A stretch of 48,336 nt of DNA from CAZIZT01 sp964544085 (GCA_964544085.1 CAZIZT010000021.1:1-48336); one strand, 5' to 3'; positions 34,539-43,355 are shown, counted from the first letter of the stretch. Made by a program: numbers and translations. The notes: generated by a model not told the origin, from the sequence alone.

Positions 34539-36358
34539 GCCAGATCCTCTAAGCCGAGTTCCTGAAGTTTCTCTCTTGTTGGTACGCCGTTTTCATCCCA
34601 TCCACGCACCTGATAATACTCAGGTAGCATCTTCTCCAGCTCGAATATCTCACCTTTTGATGGACCGGTTTTGATTGGCTCAAGCCTGAGTCTCTCCGGC
34701 ATCCTGTCATCATCCTTCGTGAAGCCAGCCTTGAGGTTGAAAAGCTTCTCAAGGTTCCAGATACGTTCGCCTTTTTTGAGGAACTCATTGAGGTCGCATT
34801 TGAAACCCGTGGCAGCTTCAAACATGGCGGCTATCTCTTTGCCGGTCAAACCGAAGGTTGTAAACAGACAGATGCCAGTCGAATCCAGTGCAGCTGTGAG
34901 ATCCTGGAAGGTCTTAGTTAGTTCGGCTTTGCCTTCGTAGGTGAGCCTGTCAACTGTACCTGCGAGAACCTCTGCAGCTATGGTGTAGCCCCTCACATGG
35001 CAGGCACCCCTGTTGCTTGTTGCATACTCGAGACCTATACCCTTAATTGCCCTTGGATCGTATGCCGGGAACTCCTGTTTTTTAACAGTCATGGAGAACT
35101 CTGGATGGCCATAATGTTCAGCGAGCCTGTATGAGCCCTGGGCAAGAAGTTTGCCGAACTCGCTGTCCTGCTCTCCCATGGCTCTTATGCACTCTACAAG
35201 GGCATCCCCCGAACCAAACCTTGGCTCAACGTCGAAAGGTATGTCGCTTTTGGGTATATAACCCGCTTCATAGAGATCCATTGCGCATGCCACTGTCGAC
35301 CCCGCGGATATGCTGTCCAGACCGTAATCATCACAGAGGAAACTTGCCATAATTACCGAGGGCATATCGTCAACGCCGCACATTGCGCCCAGAGCCCAGA
35401 TAGGCTCATACTCAGGACCAACGCCTTTCTTGCCCTTATACTTGCCCTCTCTTATCTCTGTTACCCTTCCGCAGGCTATCGGACAGCTATCGCAGCCTTC
35501 ATTCCTTACAAGAAACTTCTCTGTCAGTGTTTCTCCGCTTATATTGTTTGCACCTTCAAGGTATGCATCGTGAGCGTTGTAGGATGGAAGACCACCTACA
35601 CCATTTATTACATTGACAAGCACCGCTGTGCCGTACTTGGCTCCAGCATTGCCGGAGAATGGATCGTTTGCCAGTATCTTTCTGGCTTCATATACAGCCT
35701 TGGCAAATGCCTCGTTGTCTGCAACATTTATTGTGAGATTGCCCTTGGCTGCTATTGCTTTAACGTTTTTGCTTGCCAGTACAGCTCCCACACCTGTCCT
35801 GCCTGCGGCTCTATGCCCATCGAAGGTAACATTTGCAATTAGCGAAAGCTTTTCAGCTGCAGGTCCAATCTCGAGTGTGCCAGCTTCTGGGTGGGTTTCC
35901 TGCTTCAGTATCGCATCGGTCTCTTTTACATTCTTGCCCCACAGATGCGATGCATCCCTTATCTCGGCTTTCCCCTTGTATATCCAGATGTAAACCGGTT
36001 TTTCAGCCTTGCCTTCGAGTATTACCATGTCGTAGCCTGCTCTTTTAATCTCAGCGCCGAAATGGCCACCGGAATTGGAGCAGGCAATAGCTCCGTTTAG
36101 AGCACCTTTGGTTATGACCATCACTCTGCCGGATGAAGGTGCATAGGTAGAGCCAAGGGGACCGGATGCCACAACGACCTTATTTGCTTCAGACAGTGGA
36201 TCTACCTTGGGATCCACCTCTTCCATTATTATCCTTGTGCCGTATCCTCTACCGCCGATGTAATCCTCTGCCCAATCCTCTCTGATGTCCTCAACGCTGA
36301 TTTTGCCTTCTGTTAGGTTTACCCTTAAAATCTTGCCTGCATATCCACCCTTCAACAT
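34535..36358 (-). CDS. aorB: tungsten-dependent aldehyde:ferredoxin oxidoreductase
   Basis: A tungsten bis-pyranopterin enzyme that oxidises aldehydes to acids, or reduces acids with low-potential electrons. The protein has 607 residues. Family motifs: GGYAGKILRVNLT at the start, GGRGYGTRI, ASGPLGSTYAPSSGR, GGHFGAEIKRAGYD, three cluster cysteines in CDSCPIACG, EYEPIWALGA, and a fourth cysteine in DSTGICLF for one [4Fe-4S] cluster. It starts one base after the ferredoxin stop and overlaps aorC. moeA upstream would serve cofactor maturation. Physiological role in this organism (aldehyde detoxification or acid reduction) is an inference. Confidence 0.93.
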   Translation of the reverse strand: MLKGGYAGKILRVNLTEGKISVEDIREDWAEDYIGGRGYGTRIIMEEVDPKVDPLSEANKVVVASGPLGSTYAPSSGRVMVITKGALNGAIACSNSGGHFGAEIKRAGYDMVILEGKAEKPVYIWIYKGKAEIRDASHLWGKNVKETDAILKQETHPEAGTLEIGPAAEKLSLIANVTFDGHRAAGRTGVGAVLASKNVKAIAAKGNLTINVADNEAFAKAVYEARKILANDPFSGNAGAKYGTAVLVNVINGVGGLPSYNAHDAYLEGANNISGETLTEKFLVRNEGCDSCPIACGRVTEIREGKYKGKKGVGPEYEPIWALGAMCGVDDMPSVIMASFLCDDYGLDSISAGSTVACAMDLYEAGYIPKSDIPFDVEPRFGSGDALVECIRAMGEQDSEFGKLLAQGSYRLAEHYGHPEFSMTVKKQEFPAYDPRAIKGIGLEYATSNRGACHVRGYTIAAEVLAGTVDRLTYEGKAELTKTFQDLTAALDSTGICLFTTFGLTGKEIAAMFEAATGFKCDLNEFLKKGERIWNLEKLFNLKAGFTKDDDRMPERLRLEPIKTGPSKGEIFELEKMLPEYYQVRGWDENGVPTREKLQELGLEDLA

Positions 36359-36359
36359 A

Positions 36360-36842
36360 TTACACCCCCTGCTGCTCTGCTATAATGCCCTTGTATTTAA
36401 TGGCATTTCTATGTTTCTTGTCCAGAACCATATCCTCCACTTCCACGTACTCAAGAGCCTTTGCATGGCAGACCTTCACGCACTCTGGATCGCCGCCACA
36501 CAGATCGCACTTGATAATTTCGTTGCCCTTGTGATTGAGTTTAATGGATCCCCAGGGACACGCCATTACGCACTGTTTACAGCCTATACATTTGCTCTGA
36601 TCCAGTTCGACGACACCCGTTTCCGTGTTCTTGCTCAATGCGTGGGTTGGGCATACGCTTACGCAGTACGCATCTTCGCATTGGGTGCAGACAGAGGGTA
36701 TAAATACAAAGTCATCCAGAAACTCACTGATGTGGATACGAGAATCAAGCGGGTTGAATCCGCCTGTGTGAACGAATGAGCAAGCGTATTCGCAGGCTCT
36801 ACACCCGGTGCATTTTTCCACGTTGATAGTGAGTAGTTTCAT
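36360..36842 (-). CDS. aorA: four-cluster ferredoxin-like subunit, AorA-like
   Basis: An iron-sulfur protein of 160 residues with four cysteine groups: CTGCRACEYAC, CTQCEDAYCVSVC, CIGCKQCVMAC and CDLCGGDPECVKVC. That supports four [4Fe-4S] clusters, the same plan as the AorA subunit that forms filaments and carries electrons in A. aromaticum AOR. HycB/DmsB-type subunits look similar, but position directly before aorB favours AorA. The start is ATG 36842, which has GGGAGG upstream; an in-frame ATG at 36857 overlaps that ribosome site. Confidence 0.87.
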   Translation of the reverse strand: MKLLTINVEKCTGCRACEYACSFVHTGGFNPLDSRIHISEFLDDFVFIPSVCTQCEDAYCVSVCPTHALSKNTETGVVELDQSKCIGCKQCVMACPWGSIKLNHKGNEIIKCDLCGGDPECVKVCHAKALEYVEVEDMVLDKKHRNAIKYKGIIAEQQGV

Positions 36843-36878
36843 TTTAAAACCTCCCATCCTAAAAAGCTTTTGCGGCAG

Positions 36879-38093
36879 CTAAAATACGCTACCGAAATCG
36901 TACAAAAAGACCTTCACCCTACTACCCTTCTTTATGATACCCACCTTATCTGCGTCTATCATTGCGAATCCGTTGCACCTGGCAATCGATTCAATGATGT
37001 TTGAGCCCTGTGTTTCGTAAGGGGTGGCATAAAAGGTATCTTCCTTGAGTTCTACCCTGACTCGGTTGAAATGCACCCTGTCGTTGTTTTTCTTCACATC
37101 CTCCGTTAAGGTTGCCTCAATGTGTCTGTGGGTGTGGTCCCTGTAGCCCATCATCTTTTTCAGAGCTGGAATAAGGTAGAAGAACGAGCAGAACGCCGTT
37201 GAAACGGGATTACCCGGGAAAGAGAAGATCAGGGAATCCTTGAGCGTGCCGAAAGCGAAGGGTTTGCCGGGTTTTTGTTTTACATACTTGAAAGACCAGT
37301 TTATGCCGACCTTCTTTTCCACATTTGTAACCACATCGTAATCGCCGAATGAGATGCCGGCAGTCGTGATAATAACATCATAAGCTGCAGCCTGGTTTAA
37401 CGTCTTTATAAGCTTTTCCGGCTCATCGCTAACTATACCGAGATAGGCGATATCGATATCAAGCTCACTTTTTAGAAGACTTTTGATAAAAAAGGAGTTT
37501 GAATCCACCGTTGAAAGTTCACTCTGATACCCGGGATATGCCAGTTCATTGCCCGTGGCTATAACGCAGACGGTGGGTTTTCTGTAAACATCGATCAAGG
37601 TGTTGCCTGTTGAAATTAACCGTGAAAGCCTGTAGGGATTTATTGGTTCACCGATGAAATCTATTGGATCGCCTTTCTTTATGTCTTCGCCCTTGAAACG
37701 AACGTTGCTTGCGCGTTTTTTTTGTTTCAGAATTGTTACGCGATCGCCCTCTTCGCGAGCAGCTTCAAACTCTACCACCGTATCTGCACCTTCGGGTATG
37801 AATGCACCGGTCATTATTCTGTAGCATTCACCCTTTTCCACCCTCAAACCTTCCGTTCTATCACCAGCCTTGATGGTGCCTTTGATTTTCAATGTTGCGG
37901 GAATCTCTCTGATATCTTCGAATCTTAATGCGTATCCATCCATGGCTGCATTATCCATTGGCGGTAGGTTGAGCATCGAGACCGCTGTTCTGCTAACAAC
38001 ACGACCTGTTGCTTCGAAAAGGGGTAATTTTTCCTCTCCGGTGGGCTTAACATGCTGCAGGATTGTTTCAAGCGCATCGAGGGGGAGAATCAT
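36879..38093 (-). CDS. moeA: molybdopterin molybdenumtransferase MoeA
   Basis: MoeA inserts molybdate or tungstate into adenylylated molybdopterin. The protein has 404 residues and shows the family motifs PPMDNAAMDGYAL, GDRTEG, RIMTGAFIPEGADTVV, TTAGISFGDYDVV and the active loop FSFPGNPVSTAF. As first gene upstream of aorABC, it is probably a dedicated tungsten-insertion version, though sequence alone does not tell tungsten from molybdenum. GGAGGT precedes the start. It has its own promoter with a palindrome. Confidence 0.94.
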   Translation of the reverse strand: MILPLDALETILQHVKPTGEEKLPLFEATGRVVSRTAVSMLNLPPMDNAAMDGYALRFEDIREIPATLKIKGTIKAGDRTEGLRVEKGECYRIMTGAFIPEGADTVVEFEAAREEGDRVTILKQKKRASNVRFKGEDIKKGDPIDFIGEPINPYRLSRLISTGNTLIDVYRKPTVCVIATGNELAYPGYQSELSTVDSNSFFIKSLLKSELDIDIAYLGIVSDEPEKLIKTLNQAAAYDVIITTAGISFGDYDVVTNVEKKVGINWSFKYVKQKPGKPFAFGTLKDSLIFSFPGNPVSTAFCSFFYLIPALKKMMGYRDHTHRHIEATLTEDVKKNNDRVHFNRVRVELKEDTFYATPYETQGSNIIESIARCNGFAMIDADKVGIIKKGSRVKVFLYDFGSVF

Positions 38094-38115
38094 CTTAACA
38101 TTACCTCCGACAGTG

Positions 38116-38134
38116 ACGGGATTAACTAACCCGT
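38116..38134. promoter_or_regulatory. palindrome at the predicted moeA-aor transcription start
   Basis: A near-perfect inverted repeat: ACGGG, a bulged A, TTA, then TAA and CCCGT. It falls right at the predicted start point of the moeA promoter, where a repressor would block initiation. The protein that would bind is not known. Confidence 0.45.
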
Positions 38135-38140
38135 AAATAA

Positions 38141-38169
38141 TTTTTAGATGTTTTAAACGTTTCTGTCAA
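38141..38169 (-). promoter_or_regulatory. promoter for moeA-aorABC
   Basis: Minus strand: -35 TTGACA (38169-38164), a 17-base spacer and -10 TAAAAA (38146-38141), with the start near 38134. Confidence 0.55.
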
Positions 38170-38182
38170 GTATCATCGTCAA

Positions 38183-39358
38183 TTACCCCATTTTTTTACT
38201 TAAAATTTCAATCGTAATAGGATCTAATCTGCTGAAGCTCTTTTTGTACCTGCACAGGTTGTCCATTGTCTCAAGAAAATTTCTGCCCAGAAAGCCGTCC
38301 ATGGAATCGACGAAGTTTCCACGGAGTGCCGAGTCCATACTTGATAACATGGCATTTATGGCATTTGTGGCTTTCATTGCGCAGCTCTTCTTGGCGCCGT
38401 CGCAGACAACACCTGCCACTGAGGCTATGTAGTTGTTAAAAGCCCCATCAAACAGGTCGAGCTTCTCCTTCAGGTAGAGTATGCCGGCCATGGCGCCCGA
38501 TGCTGCTGCATGAACCACACCGCATATTGACGAGACAAACCCGCAGCGGGAGGTAATAAGTGACGTTACAAGGCATGAAAGGATACAGGCTTTTGTCTGC
38601 TTTTCCGTATCCGCTTTTGGCCCGTAAACAAGCGGTGTCAGGAGCGCCACCAATCCCTTATTGCCACTTCCGGCACAGCTTGCCACGCGAATAGGATCAC
38701 CTTTCATGCGTGCGTACACGGCTGAATAGATAGGCTCCTCGCGATAGAAAGCGGCTTTTTTCAGGGCATCTCTGTTAGTTTCTATAGCAGAGGCGATCCT
38801 GTCGCGCAGGCGTTTTCTTGCGTACAACTCATCCACAAGCGCACTCCATAGACTCACATCGTACAGCTCCCTTTCAAACTCGACGGTTGCTGTAACAGTT
38901 GCTGATTGTGTTCTTTTTGTTCCCTCATTTGTTTCTATAACTGCAATGTGAGTGTGCTCACCAACGGTTTGCACCCTGACCCAGCCCGTAGCGCTCTCCG
39001 CTTTTGTTTCAATGAAGAGCTCCGGTTTATCTGTTGGGATTATCTTTACCTTCTCCCTCATACGCTCAGCCTGTTTTACTGTTGCATCGTCCAGCCTGTG
39101 GAATAGCTCAAGACCGTCCTGAGGATTTGCAAGCAGATATCCGAACAGTAGAGCATAGATCGGTCCTATGTGGTTGTTGGAGTTGGGTATGCCGGCTCGG
39201 AAGGCGTTTTTGAGCGTCATTCTGTCGATTGTCAGGGTAAATCTTTCGGCGTTTTTTAGATAGCTTGCAGCCCATGCAGCGTTTAGTGCAATGGCGGCGG
39301 GTTCCGTGCAACCTTCTGTGAACTGGACCATCTCGCATAGTTTTTTCTCAAGATCCAT
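38183..39358 (-). CDS. L-cysteine desulfidase / UPF0597 (CyuA-like)
   Basis: A protein of about 391 residues related to serine dehydratase alpha chains and to the [4Fe-4S] L-cysteine desulfidase of Methanocaldococcus, which splits cysteine to sulfide, ammonia and pyruvate. Conserved cysteine motifs are visible: FTEGCTEP near the N-terminus, SCAGSGN in the middle, and the VCDGAKKSCAMK segment near residue 330, enough for a cluster with three cysteine ligands. I chose ATG 39358 because GGAG lies six bases upstream; ATG 39370 overlaps the lysE stop. The UPF0597 call is secure; substrate is by family analogy and serine is the alternative. Confidence 0.82.
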   Translation of the reverse strand: MDLEKKLCEMVQFTEGCTEPAAIALNAAWAASYLKNAERFTLTIDRMTLKNAFRAGIPNSNNHIGPIYALLFGYLLANPQDGLELFHRLDDATVKQAERMREKVKIIPTDKPELFIETKAESATGWVRVQTVGEHTHIAVIETNEGTKRTQSATVTATVEFERELYDVSLWSALVDELYARKRLRDRIASAIETNRDALKKAAFYREEPIYSAVYARMKGDPIRVASCAGSGNKGLVALLTPLVYGPKADTEKQTKACILSCLVTSLITSRCGFVSSICGVVHAAASGAMAGILYLKEKLDLFDGAFNNYIASVAGVVCDGAKKSCAMKATNAINAMLSSMDSALRGNFVDSMDGFLGRNFLETMDNLCRYKKSFSRLDPITIEILSKKMG

Positions 39359-39369
39359 AGCACGCTCCA

Positions 39370-39984
39370 TTACCAGAATCTTTTCACGGATGTTACAAGC
39401 ATTGATACACCGAAGAATGCAAGGATAAGAGCCGAGATTATGTTTATCCATTTAAACACTGAAGGCTTGATAAGGTGTTTGGTTTTATGAACGAACAGTG
39501 GCATCAGCGTAATCCACAGGGTGATTGCGCACAACAGCCCGATTATCGTCAGGGTGGGATTGAGTTTCCTTGTTGCAACATATCCGGTCACACTGAGCCA
39601 GAAACCAATGGTGTAAGGGTTGAAAAGTGTTAGCGTGTAGCCTTTCAGGTAGCTTGAAAACACATGACGAACGCCAGTTTTTACGCTAAGTGTTTCCATC
39701 TGCACATTTCTGTGTCTGTAGATACCCCACGCAAGGTAGAGCAAAAATAACGAGCCGATGAAGCCCAGTGTAGCTAAAAGCACCTGGCTCTTTCTAATGT
39801 ATCCTAAAACACCAAACAGCAGAAGACTCAAATAGGTTAGATCTGCACTCATGGCTCCAGCGCCGATGAAAACAGCCCTGATATATGAAACCAAAGCCTG
39901 ATTCATGATAAGGATATTGATCGGTCCTATTGGAACTGCTGCACCTATACCCAGAAAGAAGCCTTCGATTAATGATCCGAACAT
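39370..39984 (-). CDS. LysE/RhtB-family amino-acid exporter
   Basis: A membrane protein of 204 residues with about six membrane segments. The signature GIGAAVPIGPINILIMNQ near the N-terminus marks the LysE/RhtB family, which exports amino acids such as lysine, threonine, homoserine or cysteine. The stop touches the start region of the cysteine desulfidase, so the two are coupled. The shared substrate could be cysteine or a related compound, which is an inference. No ribosome site is seen and the predicted transcription start is at the ATG. Confidence 0.87.
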   Translation of the reverse strand: MFGSLIEGFFLGIGAAVPIGPINILIMNQALVSYIRAVFIGAGAMSADLTYLSLLLFGVLGYIRKSQVLLATLGFIGSLFLLYLAWGIYRHRNVQMETLSVKTGVRHVFSSYLKGYTLTLFNPYTIGFWLSVTGYVATRKLNPTLTIIGLLCAITLWITLMPLFVHKTKHLIKPSVFKWINIISALILAFFGVSMLVTSVKRFW

Positions 39985-39991
39985 GTCTTAC

Positions 39992-40020
39992 ATTATACAC
40001 GAATGTGTGAGATAGACCAA
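39992..40020 (-). promoter_or_regulatory. promoter for the exporter-desulfidase pair
   Basis: Minus strand: -35 TTGGTC (40020-40015), a 17-base spacer and a perfect -10 TATAAT (39997-39992). The start point falls within a base or two of the ATG at 39984, implying a leaderless or nearly leaderless mRNA. Confidence 0.6.
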
Positions 40021-40051
40021 GAAATTTTACTTTAACGAACGGTAATCACCC

Positions 40052-40810
40052 TTATAGTAGTGAGTCGAGCAGTTCTTCAGCAAGCACAGCATCTATGCTT
40101 TTCAGCTTCTCGTACTCCTCAAGGGCTCTTTTTCTGTTTCCAAGATCGTTGTAGAGCAAAGCGAGGTCATAGTGGGCATACTGGTGCGTCGGGTTGAGCT
40201 TTACGGCTTTTTTGAGACATTTTAGGGCGTTGAGCTGCTCTCCAAGCTCCATGTAGAGGCTACCAAGATCGTAGTACACATCGGGTAATGTGGGATCAAG
40301 GCTCAGGGCTTTTGTATAGTAGTTCTTGGCTTTTTCAAGCTGATTACCCATGAAGTATGCGTTGCCAAGGTTGGCATAAGCTTCAGCAAAATCGGGCTCT
40401 ATCTCGATAGCTTTCAGGTAGTTTTCAGCGGCTTTGTCATGTTTTCCCATTTCGTAGTAAGCATTACCAAGCGTAAGATAAAAAGCAGCGCCGGGGTTAT
40501 CTAACCTCTCCTTTAAGCCTTCAAGCATTTTCGCTTCCTCTTCGTAGAGCCCATATTCGTGGTAGATAAAGGCAAGCGTACTGTAGGCTTCAAGGTTGTT
40601 TGGGTCAAGGGATATAGCCTGAAGGCAGTGGTCCTTCGCATCCTCAAAGCGGTTTTCCATGGCGAAGCAGTAAGCCAGGTCTATGTGTGCATCCACAAGC
40701 ATAACATCCTCTTTCAGAGCATTGAGCAGGTAGATGGATGCTGCTTTATAGTTACCGTTTTCGGTTAATTTTCTGCCTTTTTCGTATAGCTTCAGGGCAA
40801 GTTGGTTCAT
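40052..40810 (-). CDS. TPR-repeat protein
   Basis: A protein of 252 residues formed almost wholly of about seven tetratricopeptide repeats, seen as recurring Ala-Tyr/Asn-Leu-Gly-Xaa-Ala-Tyr and Pro-Xaa-Xaa-Ala patterns at 34-residue intervals. There is no signal peptide, membrane helix or catalytic domain. It probably acts as a cytoplasmic scaffold; the partner is unknown. The ATG follows GAGGGG. It has its own promoter divergent from cysD. Confidence 0.88.
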   Translation of the reverse strand: MNQLALKLYEKGRKLTENGNYKAASIYLLNALKEDVMLVDAHIDLAYCFAMENRFEDAKDHCLQAISLDPNNLEAYSTLAFIYHEYGLYEEEAKMLEGLKERLDNPGAAFYLTLGNAYYEMGKHDKAAENYLKAIEIEPDFAEAYANLGNAYFMGNQLEKAKNYYTKALSLDPTLPDVYYDLGSLYMELGEQLNALKCLKKAVKLNPTHQYAHYDLALLYNDLGNRKRALEEYEKLKSIDAVLAEELLDSLL

Positions 40811-40831
40811 AAAACCCCTCTCAATTGTTCC

Positions 40832-40860
40832 ATTCTATTATTGGTTTTTGTATTTTGCAA
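40832..40860 (-). promoter_or_regulatory. promoter for the TPR gene
   Basis: Minus strand: -35 TTGCAA (40860-40855), a 17-base spacer and -10 TAGAAT (40837-40832). Confidence 0.6.
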
Positions 40861-40867
40861 GATAATG

Positions 40868-40897
40868 TTGAAATGGCAAACGAAAAATGTTTAGAAT
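40868..40897 (+). promoter_or_regulatory. promoter for cysD-cysN-cysC
   Basis: -35 TTGAAA (40868-40873), an 18-base spacer and -10 TAGAAT (40892-40897). It is back-to-back with the TPR promoter, separated by only seven bases, so the two may compete. Confidence 0.55.
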
Positions 40898-40911
40898 AGC
40901 CTGGTATGGTG

Positions 40912-40929
40912 GCAGCTCCGGATAGCTGC
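40912..40929 (+). other. short hairpin in the cysD leader
   Basis: Stem GCAGCT (40912-40917) with AGCTGC (40924-40929) and a six-base loop, near the expected 5' end of the cysD mRNA. Its role, possibly mRNA stability, is not shown. Confidence 0.35.
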
Positions 40930-40960
40930 GTCTGTTAGCATGCATTGTGGGTGGTTTGAT

Positions 40961-41866
40961 ATGGAACAGAGACTGAACCATTTGAAGCTTTTAGAGGCTG
41001 AGAGCATATACATTCTCAGGGAGGTTGCGGCCTGTTTTTCCAATCCTGTCATGCTTTATAGTATAGGCAAGGATAGCTCTGTTATGTTGCACCTTGCCAT
41101 GAAGGCCTTTCATCCATCAAAACCACCTTTTCCCTTGCTTCATGTGGATACATTGTGGAAGTTCAGGGAAATGATCGAGTTTAGGGACAGAAGAACAAGA
41201 GAGCTTGGAGTGGATCTGATTGTCTACACAAACCCGGAAGGCGTGAGAATGAATATAAACCCGTTCGTTCATGGTAGCAAGGTGCACACTGACATAATGA
41301 AGACCCAGGCGTTGAAACAGGTTCTAACAAAGTACGGTTTCGATGCTGTTATTGGTGGTGCAAGAAGGGATGAGGAGAAATCCAGGGCAAAGGAGCGCAT
41401 CTTCTCCTTTAGAGACAAAAACCAGAGATGGGATCCAAGAAACCAGAGGCCGGAGTTATGGAACCTTTACAACACACATGTTTTCAAAGGCGAAAGTGTG
41501 AGGGTTTTTCCTCTATCTAACTGGACGGAGCTTGATATCTGGCTTTACATTTATCTTGAAAATATCCCTATTGTGCCGTTGTACTTTGCAAAGCCTAGAC
41601 CCGTTGTTGAGTGGGAAGGAGCAAAGATACTGGTCGACGACGACAGAATGCCTGAAGAGTTAAGGAAAAAGGCTAAAACTGAGTGGGTGAGATTCAGGAC
41701 GCTTGGTTGCTATCCATTGACTGGTGCGATTAACTCCAGGGCTGATACTCTGCCTAAAATAATTGAGGAGATGTTATTGACAAAAACCAGCGAAAGGCAG
41801 GGAAGACTTATAGATAAGGACCAGGAAGGGAGCATGGAGAAGAAGAAAATCGAGGGTTACTTCTGA
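40961..41866 (+). CDS. cysD: sulfate adenylyltransferase subunit 2
   Basis: The small catalytic subunit of ATP sulfurylase, which forms adenylyl sulfate (APS) from sulfate and ATP. The protein has 301 residues in the PAPS-reductase-like (PP-loop) superfamily, with YSIGKDSSVML as the nucleotide loop, the GGARRDEEKSRAKER motif, and the C-terminal RTLGCYPLTGA. ATG 40961 has GGGTGGT upstream; an earlier ATG at 40940 is possible. It is first of cysD-cysN-(DUF2061-CysC)-cysC. No sulfite-producing reductase is nearby. Confidence 0.95.
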   Translation: MEQRLNHLKLLEAESIYILREVAACFSNPVMLYSIGKDSSVMLHLAMKAFHPSKPPFPLLHVDTLWKFREMIEFRDRRTRELGVDLIVYTNPEGVRMNINPFVHGSKVHTDIMKTQALKQVLTKYGFDAVIGGARRDEEKSRAKERIFSFRDKNQRWDPRNQRPELWNLYNTHVFKGESVRVFPLSNWTELDIWLYIYLENIPIVPLYFAKPRPVVEWEGAKILVDDDRMPEELRKKAKTEWVRFRTLGCYPLTGAINSRADTLPKIIEEMLLTKTSERQGRLIDKDQEGSMEKKKIEGYF

Positions 41867-41872
41867 GGCACT

Positions 41873-43327
41873 ATGGAGGCAAAGAAGATAAATATTGATG
41901 AGTTCATAAAGGCTCACCAATCCAAGAGACTGCTTAAATTTATAACCTGTGGGAGCGTGGATGACGGCAAATCCACGTTAATCGGAAGACTTCTATACGA
42001 TACGCGCATGATTTTTGAGGATCAGCTTTCGCAGGCAAAGAGTGAATCAAAGAAGTATGGTACGGTGAAGGATGAGGAACTGGATTTTGCTTTGCTTGTG
42101 GATGGTCTGCAGAGTGAAAAGCAGCAGGGAATAACCATTGATGTTGCATACAGGTATTTTTCCACGGAAAAGAAGAAGTACATCATAGCGGATACACCTG
42201 GCCATGAGCAGTACACAAGAAACACTGTAACCGGCGCATCCAATGCCGATCTTGCTGTTATTCTTATTGATGCAAGGAAAGGTGTTCTGACACAGACAAG
42301 AAGGCATTCGTTTCTCGTTACTCTGCTCGGTATACGCTACATAGTTGTTACCGTAAACAAAATGGATCTTGTGGGTTATTCGCGTGATGTTTTTGAAAGG
42401 ATTGTTTCCGATTATCAAAGGATGTTCAAAAGCCTCAAGTTCTGCTTGCCGTATAAGAACTTCACTCCGACGGTTAGGTTTATACCGATAAGCGCACTTA
42501 AGGGCGATAATGTGGCGAAAAGGTCGTCCAATATGGGATGGTATGATGGTCCCTCTCTTCTTGAGTATCTCGACTCTGTGGACCTGTCGGAGGATGAGAT
42601 CTCAGAGAGCTTCTTTCGTTTTCCAGTTCAGTATGTAAATAGAGCCGCCCTTGACTTTAGGGGCTACTGTGGCACGATCGCAGCCGGCACTATAAGCGTT
42701 GGGGATGAGGTTGTTATCTACCCGTCGCAAAGAACGACAAGGGTTAGCGAAATTGTTTTGCCTGTAAATAGTATCGACAGGAAGAATGTTGATGATAAAG
42801 CCAGCAGGGCTTCATCCCCCATGGCAGTGACCCTCAGGTTCACAGATGAGCTCGATATAAATCGTGGCGATCTTGTTGTAAAGAAAGAGTCAAGGAGTCC
42901 ATACTTCGGTGACAGCTTTGAAGCGATGCTTGTTTGGATGGACGAAGAGCCGCTTGCTACACGTGAGTATATCATAAGGCTCTACACGGCAGAGACAGAC
43001 GCTACAATTAGCAGGATACTGTTTAAGCGGGATGTGAATACCTGGGAAAAGATAGAAACAAAAACGCTCAATTTGAACGATATTGCAAGGGTGAAAATAG
43101 ATCTTGCTCAGAAGGTTGCTTTCGATCTGTATGAAGTGAGCAAGTCCACAGGAGCCTTTATACTTATAGACAGGCTGACAAACAACACTGTGGCTGCGGG
43201 TATGATAGTTGGAGAAGCGACAAAGTCAGCCAGAAAACGAGTCTACACACCTGCCGAGATTGCCTTGAACAGGTTTATTCGTGAACATTTTCCAGAGTGG
43301 GGCTGCAAATCCATAGATGAGCTTTAG
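41873..43327 (+). CDS. cysN: sulfate adenylyltransferase subunit 1 (GTPase)
   Basis: The GTPase subunit that drives APS formation by CysD. The protein has 484 residues in the EF-Tu-like translational GTPase fold: P-loop GSVDDGKS, switch motif GITIDVAYRYF, DTPGHEQY, and NKMD. It has two beta-barrel domains at the C-terminus but no fused APS kinase, unlike CysNC fusions; APS kinases are separate genes downstream. It starts seven bases after cysD. Confidence 0.96.
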   Translation: MEAKKINIDEFIKAHQSKRLLKFITCGSVDDGKSTLIGRLLYDTRMIFEDQLSQAKSESKKYGTVKDEELDFALLVDGLQSEKQQGITIDVAYRYFSTEKKKYIIADTPGHEQYTRNTVTGASNADLAVILIDARKGVLTQTRRHSFLVTLLGIRYIVVTVNKMDLVGYSRDVFERIVSDYQRMFKSLKFCLPYKNFTPTVRFIPISALKGDNVAKRSSNMGWYDGPSLLEYLDSVDLSEDEISESFFRFPVQYVNRAALDFRGYCGTIAAGTISVGDEVVIYPSQRTTRVSEIVLPVNSIDRKNVDDKASRASSPMAVTLRFTDELDINRGDLVVKKESRSPYFGDSFEAMLVWMDEEPLATREYIIRLYTAETDATISRILFKRDVNTWEKIETKTLNLNDIARVKIDLAQKVAFDLYEVSKSTGAFILIDRLTNNTVAAGMIVGEATKSARKRVYTPAEIALNRFIREHFPEWGCKSIDEL

Positions 43328-43355
43328 CAGAGCTTGTCAGTTTGTAGGGCAATAG

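Noticed and set aside
38183..39358. Calling this gene a plain L-serine dehydratase alpha chain.
   Set aside because: The cysteine pattern and N-terminal CTEP motif fit UPF0597/cysteine desulfidase better, and no beta-chain gene is nearby.
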